Made by a program: the position numbers and the translations under genes
The notes under the pieces: model-generated
What the model saw: only the letters and a program-made list of their open reading frames with translations
The model's database searches: none
What the model was told of the DNA's origin: nothing
Shown here: positions 1 to 12,037 of the stretch, in pieces
Numbering within the stretch: position 1 is the first letter of the stretch
Layout of the letters: every line of letters begins with the position of its first letter
NCBI GenBank assembly: GCA_033239525.1
Contig: BSYO01000003.1
Location: 28,699,540-28,763,539 of the forward strand
Direction of reading: 5' to 3'
Length of the DNA stretch: 64,000 nucleotides
From: Nepenthes gracilis
Taxonomy: Eukaryota; Streptophyta; Magnoliopsida; Caryophyllales; Nepenthaceae

Positions 1-11
1 CTTCTATAAAT

Positions 12-312
12 ATGCATCACCTTTGTTAATTTTCATCATATCCCTCATCTTAGCAAGATAACTTGCTAATGGAGCATATTTCTCAACTTCTGAAATAATT
101 ATATTTTCTTTGAACATTCTTTAGCCAAGCGTTGGATTATTAGATATATAGTGAATAGTTATCTCTGTTCCCTGGAGGAACCCCGCTCTATTCTTAGGAT
201 TGCATTGATGATCCATCTGTCGATAACCAAACCGATTCGATTTTTTAGGATTTTCTTTGGTTGCATCTGATTTTTGCCCTTTTTTATTCTTGGTTTTAAA
301 CTCTAAATTCAA
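12..312 (-). pseudogene. unidentified coding-like fragment
   Basis: One minus-strand frame is open for 63 codons (121-312), hits a single TAA, and then stays open in the same frame to a stop near position 12. The second part reads EVEKYAPLASYLAKMRD, which has the composition of real protein; the first part is lysine-rich. I do not recognise a family. It lies inside the internal region of the minus-strand LTR element, so it may be an element ORF or a captured host piece. One internal stop marks it as broken or as two exons. Confidence 0.3.
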
Positions 313-2260
313 TTGCCCATTTTGCGATTTGTAAATTTTTTAAAGAAAATAAGGGCGTAGCTTCCTCAGAGTAGACAGACCAAGGCAATCTTTTCGATCT
401 TACTTACGCATTTAGAAGACCAAGGCGGTCTATAAAACCGCTAGGTATAAGAATAACTCATCTCCAGAAGTTTTGGCGAAGCCAATAAGGAGGACTAGAT
501 AAATATTTTTTCCTCTTCTAATTTAAGATATTAATCCATTAGTCTTGGTTCCTCTTAAGGCCTTGATAATCATAGGAATCGGAGAGTGATGCTAACCTTC
601 ATTTGATCTAAATTAGAATGTTGATTTAATTTCATCTAGACCTTAAATGCTTCATTAAGATGGCCATTATTTTTTTAATTACCATTTCATTATAAGTATG
701 ATCTTTCCTTTTATAGTTGTCTTTTTCCATTATGAAAGATTCCTCATCTTCATACAAATGCATACACATAAACTCAATACTTTATTTCTCTGTTTGTATT
801 CTAATATATTTCGTTTGTCGTTAGAATCGAATACGTTGGGTGCGAGAGATATTACCCCAAATGAGGAAAAAAAGCTTTTTACTTCCTCTCGGTGCAAACG
901 AGGATCAACGGACAAAATATTTGCCCATGATAATCATTTTCCTAAAATTTACTGATCAGCGCCATCAGCCATCCGATTGATGTGATTTCTCCAGACCCGG
1001 GCATAATCATCGTAAGTGGACAGTGGAACAAGACGCCGGAAAAATAACAAATGTTGCCTCGGCGTCTACCGGTTAAGAATTTCATCAGATTGACCCAGAA
1101 AAGGCTGGAATATAGCGTTATATCGTACGCCGCCGTTGTTCCCGTTATCTCTAATTGGATGATTCTTCAGTGTTCATTATCGAAAGCTGTCGGCGCGTTG
1201 CGTCCAAATTACTTGAACTTTGTTATCTTCCCGTTTCAGATGGTAGTGTTTGATTGGTAGTCGACTTTTTGAGCAAGAGGATCTTATCTTCGTCTTCCAT
1301 TTCAATCAATTTTTTATCTTCATGCATCTTACCGATGGCTTTTCAGCGAAACCTTTTTGCCTTTTAGGTAGGCATCCTGGATGTTTTTCTATCCCTTAAG
1401 CGGCGGGCAAAGTCTTCGTTTGACTTTCTCTTTTTTTGTTGGCTTTGGCCATTTAAAGACAATTATGATTTATTTGCATGAGGATATTCAGGTTCATTTA
1501 AAACTTAAAGGTTTGACCCTAGGAAATCCAGGCCCTACCAGCTTTCTTGTGAATAGTATTTTTTCCTTCCATTAGGAGGAATATTATTAGCTTCATCTGC
1601 TGCAATGTATGCTCGAGAGTTTTTTTTGGATTAAAGCTAGATGTTTTAAAAAATTCTTACATTTATAAAAGTGTTCATTTTTTTATTCGTAGGATTTGTT
1701 GAACTTATTTAAGAAACTTTTCGGGCTTTCGATTGAACCTTGCTTTATCTTGGCAAGATGCCAAGGTATACTGTGCCAAAACAAAAAACAATTCTTTAAG
1801 CGATTGAATGGATCATTTCTCCTTTAATGGAAAGTATTGGCACAATTTCATCTAGACCTAAAAATATATCATATTTCAATGTCATAAACGTTTTTTTTGA
1901 ATTTATTTTAATGTCCATAAATTTTTAAAATTTATTTGTGTTTCTATACATGGTTCCAAATTTTCTCTACTTTTTCCTCCAAACAATGAGATCTCTTTGC
2001 ATTTATGTCCTCAATTCCAGTAATGAGGGTTCTCACATTCCAATTGTATATTAAGGATGCAACCTCATGAGTATTTCGAGAACATTGTTTTGACTCCCGA
2101 TTTCAATTTTGTGGGACACCTAAAATCGAGATCGGCCTTCCATTCGAGATCGGCCTTCCGCATTGAAAGCCACTTGTTCTTGAATTATTGGTTGAATTGT
2201 TGAAATATTTTCTTTTTTTTTTTTTAGAGAATGGGATGGGAAAATTGGCTTTTTATCGGT

Positions 2261-2280
2261 TTCCCACAGACGGCGCCAAT
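2261..2280 (-). other. primer binding site of minus-strand LTR element
   Basis: On the minus strand the sequence just inside the LTR reads ATTGGCGCCGTCTGTGGGAA. The TGGCGCC core is a common start of plant Gypsy primer sites; its first nine bases match the 3' end of plant tRNA-Asp as I recall it. It sits two bases inside the LTR end. A nearly identical site follows the LTR at 28699. Confidence 0.7.
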
Positions 2281-2282
2281 GA

Positions 2283-2767
2283 TGCGACTCATATTCAGGA
2301 TTTAGGAAAATTTAATTAATGCCAAGACTGTGAATAAATGACGCATTAACTATAGACATCCCGAATTTACACATCACAACTTGATTGAAACAAATGTCGA
2401 AAGAAAGTTGAATCTTTCCTTCTTCCACTCGAATCATTTATTCATTCTCCCTCTTTGATAAAGAGAATACACTAAAGAGTCTCAGGATACCCCCTTTTCT
2501 TTCCCAAGGGATCTTTTTATATCCCTATTTCTTTAGGCACTCCTGATCATATCATTCAAGTGAAGAAGACCGGTTCTGACTCGTTGCGGCCGGTTTGATA
2601 TGTTGCGGCCGGTTGCGACCGGTTGTCAAGAACAACTCTTTTCACGTGTCAAGAAAATCGTGGTAGTTTTCTTGATCCCAAATAATTCCATGATCCAATG
2701 GGCCTTCTTTAATGGGCCGTTTTTTTTTTTTATGTTAAAGTCAACCCATAGGTCGTTGTACCCATCA
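2283..2767 (-). repeat. LTR (485 bp) of minus-strand retrotransposon
   Basis: On the minus strand the block begins TGATGGGTACAACG and ends ATGAGTCGCA, giving the TG...CA ends expected of an LTR. It contains a TATA box at 2514-2521 and is followed by a primer binding site. The partner LTR is not in the window. Confidence 0.65.
2514..2521 (-). promoter_or_regulatory. TATA box in LTR
   Basis: The minus strand reads GGGATATAAAAAGATCC here, inside the LTR and about 230 bp before its end. The position suits the core promoter driving the element's own RNA. Confidence 0.45.
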
Positions 2768-2845
2768 GTGCCAAAACAAAAAACAATTCCACATATTTCA
2801 TTTTTTTGACACAAAGCTAAAAATAGATCATATTTCAATGTCACC
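2768..2845 (+). repeat. direct repeat of 1773-1895, diverged
   Basis: The 21-bp string starting GTGCCAAAACAAAAAACAA occurs at 1773 and again at 2768, exactly at the outer edge of the LTR. About 50-70 bp further on both copies share a second block (ATATTTCAATGTCA). The two copies are too long and too diverged for a target-site duplication, so one is probably host flank and the other a copy inside the element, or an older local duplication. Confidence 0.5.
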
Positions 2846-3615
2846 TTTTTTATATTTTAAATAATTTTTTAAATTGATAGATACTATTGTAAATAGGCTA
2901 AACAATCCATTTCAACCTAGTAATAGGGCCCACAAATGAAAAAGAGATCGAGTAAAAAGTCACTCCACATTATGACCTAAAATAGATCGTTTCAGAAAAA
3001 AAGCCCAAGGATGAATTGGAAAAATGGATGGAATTGGCATTTTTCGGATAACGACCCATGGCCCACTCCAATTAAAAAAACCAACCATAATCGGTTGGAA
3101 CGGAGAGATGAAACTAACTGCTCTCATTGAAAACGGTTTTATGGGCAGTGAAGGAGGTTGAAACTGTCTATCAACATTATAAATGTTCTATAATTGTCTC
3201 AAAGAAAATGAGAGGATTACAAGATTTTCAATTTTAAAAGCATCTCATAGGTGTTATAATCTCATTTAAGGACAACACCAAATATGCCACTCTTAGTTAA
3301 GGGGTTTAGGTTTGAAAGAATGGGGACTGAATTAGCTCCAAATCAATCTGATGTGGAAGATTGAGCAATTCTTTAACCCATATAATAACTTGGATTTAAG
3401 AATGTATCAAAAATATAACACAAAATACTATTGAGTTGGCCTATAAAATTAACCAAAAAATATAAATTAAAAATAAAATTGAGAAAACAGAGGTTCGGAA
3501 ACAAATTAGCAAACAAAAAATCTGGAAAAAAGATATTGGATAATTTGTCCTTTTTGTGGGATTTTATTGAGTATGGAGAGAAAAATTTTATACTTTTAAA
3601 GGTTACTTAAACTTA

Positions 3616-3647
<32 letters not shown>

Positions 3648-4500
3648 TTATATTACAGTATTACATTAAATAATCTTGATTTATATAGTATTAAATTAAG
3701 TATTTATGAATTTTTATTTGACTTATGGGACTAATAATCAATATAAAAAGGATGGAGAGAAATGTAAAATCACATCAAATACCAATATAATTTAATATTC
3801 AGTTCACTTTCACTTTTACATGTAATATTTTGAGTTGTAATGTGTTTTAATTCAAAAAAAATTTTTTTTTTTTAAATTTTAAGGCCAACATGCCCAACTT
3901 CAATAATCATAATTGTCAAAAGAAACTTCAATAGTAGTAGAACAAACGGAGAAACTTGCTACCCTTTGATCAAATTCAGTCAATTGACCTAAATTATGAA
4001 ACTTGTATAATAATAGACAATGTCTGGCATTGTTCAAGAAAAGCAGTAGTGTTTGGATAATCAATCAATCCTATATGAAATCATGATTTACAAAATATAC
4101 TCCTTTTTTTTTTCTTGGTGTATTATAGTGCTTAAAGTCCCGAGCAATGCAAAATCGAGACAAAAAATATTAACAATTATGATATAAGATTGAAAATTAG
4201 ATTGACAAGGAGCTCCTCTTGTTCCCACAATTATCATATATAATGAGATGCTACAACAAGTAAGAAAATATATCATCAATAGAGGACAACCATTCTGTAG
4301 AATAGGAATAGTCTGACAATAGAACAGAGGGAAAACCAAAAGTATTTTAAATCATATTAGTGGTGTTATGAATAGTTCAACCGTGGATATAAGCCAAAAA
4401 AAAAGAATATTTTAGACAAGTATGGTGAATGTTTGAATAAAATTATCATATTAAAATAATAGGCAAAGGGAAAAGATCCATAAAAAGAAAAACTCACTAT
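2846..4500. other. AT-rich non-coding stretch
   Basis: No domain or long ORF is recognisable. It contains an (ATT)n microsatellite at about 3615-3647 and several A and T homopolymers. The 83-codon minus-strand ORF near 4.2 kb has no family features and no coding context. Confidence 0.5.
3615..3647. repeat. (ATT)n microsatellite
   Basis: About eleven uninterrupted ATT units, visible directly. Confidence 0.9.
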
Positions 4501-5239
4501 CTAGATATAAAAATATTAAAGATCCGGGTAGAAAATAAATGGAATGGCATCTTATGCTCTAATTAGAGGTGTCTAGACCTAGCTTTAGACTTGAAACGCT
4601 ATTGTAGAATCTAAAACTGAGATACTCGGTTTACCTTTAGGGTACCTATGAGAATTATCCTTCTTGCCTGAAGATTTGTATGGCATCATCATAAATGATG
4701 AGAATAAGGGATATCCAACTAATGCAAAGAGATATAACATAGATTTAGGCTTTAACCAAGGAAGAACAAGCCATTTGGGGGAGAGAGATTGCATGAGAGA
4801 GAACGATATTAATATTAATATTTGAATATGTAACACTTGGAATGTTAATTCTGGGTTGATAATATTTGACTTAAAGAATTTGAGTTTGGTTTTTGAGGTA
4901 AAATTATGGGTCACAATAAAACCCTCAGTATTAGTCCTTATAAATTAATACATGTATCACACTCATACTTAGTTTAGATAGAATCTTATGTCTAATGCAC
5001 ATATGATTAGAACAAATATTCAATTTTATCGTAATCATTTTACTTAATGTATGCATGAAAGACGCACATATTCAATTTTAAAAAATAATTTTATCTAATG
5101 TATGCATGAGAAATGCACATATAATAGGCTTACTAAGGCTTTTCACTCGATGGGAGTATGATTAGGGCACATTTGCCAATCTTCATATGCATGAGAATTT
5201 TGCTCACGATATTGAAGAGTGTTAATGAATTGTGATTTA

Positions 5240-6960
5240 TATATTTCTTAGCATTATCAAATCAGAATATTTTAATTCATTTTAAAGATTGAGTGAAAAA
5301 CATATTGAAAAATATTGATATATTTAAGGCATTTAAGGATGACAATGTATAAGATTAATCTATATATAGTAAGAAAAATCATTCACAAAAGACTATGAAG
5401 TATTTAGACACTCCCATAGTGCAAATAGGTGCAAGGTCCATATGTCAAAGTGGATAAGTTCAAAGGAAGCAATTGGAACAAAATTATTTTATTAAAAGAT
5501 AGTGTCTTGTGTTTACCATGATAGCATGGAATGCAATCAAAAGTTTTATAAACAAAAGATAAATAATTGGTAAATGTTAGAAGTTGAATTTCGATAGATA
5601 AAGTATAACTAAGATGAGAATATTATAACTAGATAAGTTTGAAAAGTCCTAAATAAAAAGTGATAAATATGGCAAAAGATGGAGATAAAAAGATAATTGA
5701 ACATTAAGTGTGTTTAGCTCAAAAAAATATCGAATCTTACATCATATCCGAATGAATTAACCTATTTGAGGATATACATCACAGCCATGAGAAGAATAAT
5801 AATATCATGAACTAAAATCACATAATCTACCAATATTGAGGAATATAAGGATGATGGTTTAAGTGTCATAAATGGAAAGTGAATATGTAGAGATGAAACC
5901 AATGTGTCTAACATTTATATATAATCCATTAGCAGTATGAATAATATGTGTATAAGACACAATAATTTTAGTATAAATTTTTTAATCCGTCAAAGGTTAT
6001 ATGACTATAGCACATGGAGTCAATAATTCAAGAACTGTTATTTGATGTAGCAAATGAATCAACTATAATGAGGTAACAACCCTGGTTAACAATTGTCTCA
6101 ATATCATTAGAAAAAATGATAGAGAACTTAAAGGAGAAATCTAGTGTCACTAGTTCGACCTCAATCTCAGTAATAGTAGCAATGAGGAAGGAGGTTGAAC
6201 TTTATATATAATTTTAATGTTTCTTCTTATCATAACTTCTTTTGCAATAATAATTGTAAGTATGATTAGAGTCATCATGACATTGTTCTATTGAGTTGAA
6301 CAACTCATAACATCTTTACAATATGACAAGAACTATATTTACTTGTTGTTTCCTTCTACTACAAGTTGTGCCTTCTTAGAAATAAGTTTTACAACAACAA
6401 TATCAACAAATGCTGAGGGTAATAATGCAATAGTGAAGATTGAATATAATTAAACTCATAATGAAGAACAATGAGAAATTAGGTCAAGCAAAGACCATTA
6501 CTATACCCAACAAAATTTTCGAGCTTGGTGCAATATTCCCATTTGGGGTCCATCATTGCAAATTGATCCAATAGGTTGTTCATTTGGGAGTAGAAGAAAC
6601 AGAGAGATTGACCTTATTCTTGTATTTTGTTGTAAAGATCGTGTATAAACTATAATAATCTTGTAAGAAATTTCATATTTTATAAATTATAATCGTCAAA
6701 TAGTATGTTGATAAAAGTGATAGAAGTATTAATAAATCAAGTAATATTATAAAATTTTGCTGTTCTAATTTTTAAGGCAATTAATGAAATTAAATTTTGT
6801 TTTATTTTTTACATTTATTGGTGAATGATGTTTGTTAGTAATACAATATTATAATTTGTGTCCCTTTACAATAATGCACATAGTAAATGCCCACTAATTA
6901 TAGTTTGTACAATTTAAAATCATATAAATAAATTGAGATATAATATTTTGAGATGAAAAA
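5240..6960 (-). mobile_element. degenerate Copia internal fragment, copy A
   Basis: Frame-broken minus-strand translation gives, in retroelement order, a gag-like stretch (about 6400-6600, with a QMGILHQARKF-like segment), a gag-pre-integrase piece containing CYHGKHKT (about 5500-5540) and the start of an integrase core (GPAPI followed by KYFIVF near 5400-5440). No LTR was found for this copy. Every domain carries several stops and frameshifts. It aligns along its length with copy B at 8.4-10.2 kb, including AT-rich sequence beyond the gag. The left boundary is uncertain. Confidence 0.6.
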
Positions 6961-8390
6961 CATTGTGACTAGATTGAAAATAAGCTAAAGATATTCTTGC
7001 CTAGACCAAATAGAGGAGCCATATGAGCAGACTAAGGAGATATGCCACGGGGCAAGAATTTGGCTAGGTCAGTGTCAATGAACAAAGTTGAGAGAATACT
7101 CATGTGTGAACAAAGTTGGGTGATTTTGTTTGCAAGAATCACAAAAATGATAAGATATTGATATTATAATCCAGATCATAAATATAAATATAATTTTTGA
7201 ATAATAACATTATAAAAAATCATTACTCACATAATTATACAATATAATAATGTAATGTCCTAAGATATAATCAAATTTCATGATCACTTTATCCACCGAT
7301 CTTTTATATCTAATCATTTGTCAATGATATCAATTAGGTACACTAAAACTTGATATATCCAAATATTTTCCCAACAAATACCCCCCAAGAAATCATCCCA
7401 TCGACCACTCAATATAGCCCATGAACATACATGCCCACTAATACCAAAACCGTAAAAATTGTATCATGCCACAACTTATGCATCATTTCCCAATACAAAA
7501 CAACTTAAAGGCATTATAGCAAAGTCTTCTAAAATAACACCCATCAACTTTGCTATCAAATGATCCAAACCTGCTATTTAAAAGATAGAAAATTTATAAG
7601 GATAAGTCAAAAATTTTGTAAGGCATAATAAATATAATACAAATAATGAATAATAATTCACCGTGATTATAAGAAAGAGTTAACAAATAGCATATGTACA
7701 ATTGTAAAAACTTTTAAACTAATATCTAATGATACCCTCACTAGTAAGATTGAAATTAAAGATTGATATGCCAATATATTATACCACATTGATGCAAATA
7801 TAAGATGCCATTATAACTCATGAGCTAGCCGTCAAGATTATAACATTATAAATAGAGTCATGCCAAAAGTATAGTAGACAATTATTGTTAATTCTCTTAC
7901 AAATGGTTCCCAATATTAAAATTGTCTATAAAGCAAATATTTTCCAAAAATATTTGGAAACAAATGGCTTAACATTTACATTGTTATAGATATTTTCCAT
8001 AAACTTGATCAAAACTTATGCATGCAAAATGTTTCTTTCATCAATTCAACAATTTAAGATAATATAATGAGAAATACACAGTTGATTTAATATAGGATCA
8101 TAATATCAATATTATTTATGCTCATACCATATAAAAGAAAATAACATAAATAATTTTAAGGTTCATGGGATTAAAGAAGGATAAAATAAGTATACCTAAA
8201 GGTTTAAAAAAGATTATAATTAGATTTTCTCCCAAAAAGACACTCATAGTGGGCTTAATTATGAATGACAGATGATGGAAGACTTTTGATAGCATGAATA
8301 GTAATAATAATAGCTTTTCTTCAAATATTTATTGCAAGTGTTAAAGAAATGAGAAAGGTTCTGACAATACTGAGAATATGATTAATTTTA
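6960..8390. other. AT-rich stretch between two Copia copies
   Basis: No domain, LTR border or ORF of note was seen. It may be host sequence or heavily decayed element sequence. Confidence 0.4.
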
Positions 8391-8612
8391 TTTCAATATA
8401 GTCATTTTATTGAAAAGTATTAGGCCAAGACTTTTGTGAAATAGCATCATAACATTTGAAGGTATTAATAAAGGAATACTCATAATATTCATTGGCACTA
8501 TTAGAACAAAATGCTTATATTTGTTATGAAAACTAAGTGAAGAACATAATAAAAAAATCATGATAAATTCATAGCAAATTATATCAATTATATATAAAAT
8601 AAATTTATATAC

Positions 8613-8800
8613 AATAAGAGAAGTCATCCACAATAACTACAAAATATTTAGAACCCCCTTAGTGTAAATAAGGGCATGACTTATATGTTAGAATATATAA
8701 GATTAAATGAAACAGTTGAAATAATCATTGTTATTAAACAATAATACCTTGTATTTACCAAGGTGGCATGATAAAATATATTTAGAAGGTTCAGAATAAA
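8613..8800 (-). pseudogene. Copia gag-pre-integrase / integrase core remnant
   Basis: Minus-strand reading gives HLGKYKV (the end of the gag-pre-integrase zinc domain) and then KYFVVIVDDFSY, which matches the conserved start of the Copia integrase core (K-Y-F-x-x-x-V-D-D-x-S), including its first catalytic aspartate. At least two frameshifts separate these motifs. The rest of the catalytic triad was not found. Confidence 0.65.
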
Positions 8801-9559
8801 TAGCGACAAAAGTAAAAAAAATATAATAAAATATGAAGTGTGTTCAACTCAAAGATACATCCAACCTTATAGTCTATCCCAACAAAATGACATATCTATT
8901 GATCATGCATATCACAATTATGAGAGAAAAAAATAAACTTTTATACCCATATCACATAATTGGCTCATTGATAATAAGGAATATGAGGATGATGGTACAA
9001 GTTATTTTTTGAAAATGAAGAGTGAAGGTGTAGAGATAGATTTAATGTGACTAAAATGCATATGAGATCCATTAGTAATATGTATAGTGAGTGTATAGGA
9101 TATAAGAACTTTTGTAGGAAATTATGAATGATTAAAGGGCATATATGATTATAGTAAGTAAAATTAATAATCTAATTAATTTTACCTGTGGTGGTAGACA
9201 AAGAGAGTGTAGTAAGGACACCAATGGCAAGATAGGACTTGATTGATGATTACTTCAAAGTCATCAAAAATGAAAGTAGAAGGTTTAGAGATTATAGATG
9301 CTAGAGTTGTCTCAATTATAGTAGTAGTACAAAAAGTGATTGATCCCTATTTTTGATATTGATACTTTTTCTCATGACAGTTGTTCTTGAAATGACCTTG
9401 TGCATGACAATAATTATAAGTATAATTAGAATCATCTTGACATTTTAAAACGAAGTAAAAGAACTTATAACCGGTGTATTAATAGAATGATATAGCCAGA
9501 ACCACATCTATTTGTTGTAAACAATTGGTATGCAATTGTATCTCCTCTAAAAAAAAAAA

Positions 9560-9790
9560 AAGTCAACAAAAATAATATCAATAAAGGAGCACAAGTGACC
9601 ATATGACATTAATGCTTGAATAGGTTCAAAATAATTACGTAGAGTTATAAGAAATTGGAAGAAGGCTATCATTATACTCAACAAACTTTTTGAGTTCAGT
9701 TGGATATTCCCATTGAGGTTTTATTAGTGCCAACTGATCTTATAAGTAAGTAATTTGAGAATAAAAATTATTAATATATTGATTTGATTT
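9560..9790 (-). pseudogene. Copia gag remnant
   Basis: Minus-strand pieces such as QWEYPTEL and KFVEYNDSLLPIS resemble the plant Copia capsid region that follows the conserved Q-L-A-x-x-D/K-P segment. Several stops and shifts break it. The equivalent part of copy A lies near 6.5 kb. Confidence 0.45.
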
Positions 9791-10862
9791 TTACTCCTTA
9801 TTATATAAATTTTGTATAATTTAATACTGATAGGTAATATTTACAGAGGAATAATGATATTGTAAGAAAATCTTATACATTTTTGGTAGATTCAAAGCGT
9901 CAAAATAACATGTTGATGGAAGGGAGAGATATATCAACAAACCATGTGATGATTCAATAATTTGTACTTTTCAAAACTTTAAATCAATTGATAAACTTGG
10001 AATATATTTCATTTTCATCTTTTATTGGTGATTGGTACTTACCAATAACATAATGCCATAACTTACATCCCTTAAGAAAGGTATGCATGGAGAAGGCTCA
10101 GAAATTAAAATTATTACCATTCAAAATAATTTAAATAGGTTGAAATATATTATTTTGTAATAAAGCCATTAGTAAGATTTGAGCCCAAAAAAATTCAAAG
10201 TATTCAAACCTATAGATTAGGCCGTGGGGAAATGGGCCGCTGGAAGTGGGCCTCGAAGCGGGTTCAGGCCAGCAAATGTGGTTCAAAAATGCTGTGTTTT
10301 ACATGGATTTTAAGTAAAACGCGGCAGATACGTGAAGCATGGAGGCGTGAAATGGAAGCTGAAAAAGGCGTCATTCAACGACAAGTTCTGAAATGAAGTG
10401 TTGCGTAACGGGAGCGGGAGAGGTAAAACGTTACGTTTTGTTTCGTCTTCTTCCCCTAAGAAGTTGCGGCGGCGGCGAGGAGAGTCGGTATTCCAGAACG
10501 GCATACCGAGAATGGAGACGATTTTTAGAACACAGGAGCGACGGTATTTTCTAGAACACCTGAGCGGCGAGGACTTCGAGAATACCTGAGAGGCAACGAT
10601 TTGGGGTACAAAGGAATCGGTGAGTATTCCGTGGACACAGATCGGCGATGAATTGTTTCACCGGTGGGCTTCAAGGACACGAATCAGACGACAACATCTG
10701 ATGAATCAGAGACTCACAATAATGGAAGAAGCCCAGGATGACAGGAAGCGAGATTGCCGAAAAGAAATGACCGCCGGAGAATTATGGTGATGCCGGTGAG
10801 TGAGATGAAAGTGGCCGCCGGAAAAAAATGGTAAAACAAATCTGTAGGACTTGGTAGATCAG

Positions 10863-10874
10863 TCTCATATACCA
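10863..10874 (-). other. tRNA-iMet-type primer site, degenerate
   Basis: The minus strand reads TGGTATATGAGA directly after the LTR end CTAACA. This is close to the usual TGGTATCAGAGC of plant Copia elements, with a few substitutions. Confidence 0.65.
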
Positions 10875-11084
10875 TGTTAGAAAAAATATAATTTTATTGT
10901 ATGTAATTATTTGTTTATACAACAATATTGTTTGGTATTTACAGAGAACCAATTAAAAGGTAATAGAATAAAAGAAAATATTGCAGGAATATCTTAGCCT
11001 CAACGGAAAACTAATCCTATAAAATATTTACATTAAAAACACAATATTTTAGAGCATATCTTAATATAATTCCAGATTCTGACA
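10875..11084 (-). repeat. Copia LTR (210 bp)
   Basis: On the minus strand it begins TGTCAGAATCTGG and ends TTTTTTCTAACA, the classic TG...CA ends of a short plant Copia LTR, and it is followed by the primer site. No second LTR was found in the window. Confidence 0.65.
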
Positions 11085-11604
11085 CTTTTTTCCCCAAAAC
11101 ATCAAAGTTTATGTTTTTATAAAATTGTCCAAGAACGCATGCAAATTTATATCGTTACTGATGCGTTATTTGATCCAAATTTTTATACAGATTAAGGAGC
11201 CTTCGAATTTCTCGCGTCGGATCAATTTCGAACAAATATGGTTTTCTAAATGCTTTTCAACTTTTCTGCGTCTGTAAATCTGATCAAAAGGCGGCGGGAG
11301 GTTTCTTTTTCAAAATCTTTCAAACGCTTAAATTAAAAATCTTTCCCTGAAAATGAAAAGATACAAGCGTGAAGGTAAACATGATGGGGATTACACGGAT
11401 GTTAATATGTAAGAGGTGCAAATGACTATGATAGGAGGCTCGGGCTCTTTTAGTGCACTGTAACGAATGGCTCACCAAGATTACCGGGCTGAAGCTGCGA
11501 TTATAGAGGAAAGAGAGCTTGTTCTTTATCCTCGTACTTGGGTTCAAACTTTAGCGCGAGATGGCTCTTGAACGCTCTGAAAGTTTTTACGATGCTAGAT
11601 TTTA
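11085..11604. other. stretch without recognised genes
   Basis: Mixed-composition sequence. ORFs on both strands are short and show no family features. Confidence 0.35.
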
Positions 11605-12037
11605 GATCATGGATCTTCCTCCCTTTTCTCAATTGTAGAAGAAGTTATTTAAAGGCTCCATGGAGGAGGTTGCCGCGGAAACTTAATATCTGGGTTCGGC
11701 CGTTGAGAGCTAAGCGATGGCAGATGGTGTCATGACATTGTGATGCATGGAGACCATTCTTTGCGTCGGGCTCTTTTAATTGACTTTTGTTGAGATTGGA
11801 TGAATTGCTATAGGATGGTGAGTGTTGCGGTTTGTCAGAGTTGATCTTACCACCCATTGGTTGGCATATTCTAAGTTGGCGCCTCTGTTTGCACAGAGAT
11901 GCGGATGGATGGAGATTGAGCGTGTGTTCGTTTCCTTACTCCCACTCTCGGGTTCAAAATTTATCTTGTTGATGGCTCATATTCATATTGGACTTATTAG
12001 TTAGTGTTAATTTAAAATATGCTAAATTATAATATTT
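11605..12037 (+). repeat. direct repeat unit A
   Basis: The unit starts near GATCATGGATCTTCCTCC, contains GGCTCCATGGAGG and ends with an AT-rich tail holding TTAGTTAGTGTTAATTTAAA. The same three landmarks recur in the same order in the adjacent unit at 12038-13068. The unit type is not recognised; an LTR pair or a duplicated non-coding element is possible. Confidence 0.5.

Larger units (their letters stand above)
1..2767 (-). mobile_element. partial LTR retrotransposon, 5' end, minus strand
   Basis: Read on the minus strand, this stretch starts with a 485-bp LTR (2283-2767), followed by a TGGCGCC-type primer site (2261-2280) and then internal sequence that runs off the left window edge. The internal 2.2 kb shows no recognisable gag or pol domain, only short broken ORFs. 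It may be a non-autonomous or very decayed element, or the internal part may be a long leader. The primer-site type and the LTR start (TGATGGGTA on the minus strand) resemble those of the Gypsy element at 27.7-38.7 kb, which suggests a Gypsy relative. The second LTR lies outside the window, so element length and target duplication cannot be checked. Confidence 0.6.
8390..11084 (-). mobile_element. degenerate Copia retrotransposon with 5' LTR, copy B
   Basis: On the minus strand the order is LTR (10875-11084), primer site (10863-10874), a GC-rich leader (about 10.2-10.86 kb), gag remnants (about 9.5-9.8 kb) and gag-pre-integrase/integrase core remnants (about 8.6-8.8 kb). RT and RNase H were not recognised to the left, and the 3' LTR was not found, so the element is truncated or decayed beyond recognition. 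Frame changes are frequent. Copy A at 5.2-7.0 kb is a diverged relative. Confidence 0.65.

Noticed and set aside
8388..8633. 81-codon minus ORF rich in isoleucine and leucine
   Set aside because: Part of the decayed Copia integrase region read through AT-rich sequence; only its first residues match a domain.
10310..10589. ORFs on both strands in the GC-rich leader of the Copia copy B
   Set aside because: They lie between primer site and gag, overlap each other on opposite strands and show no family features.
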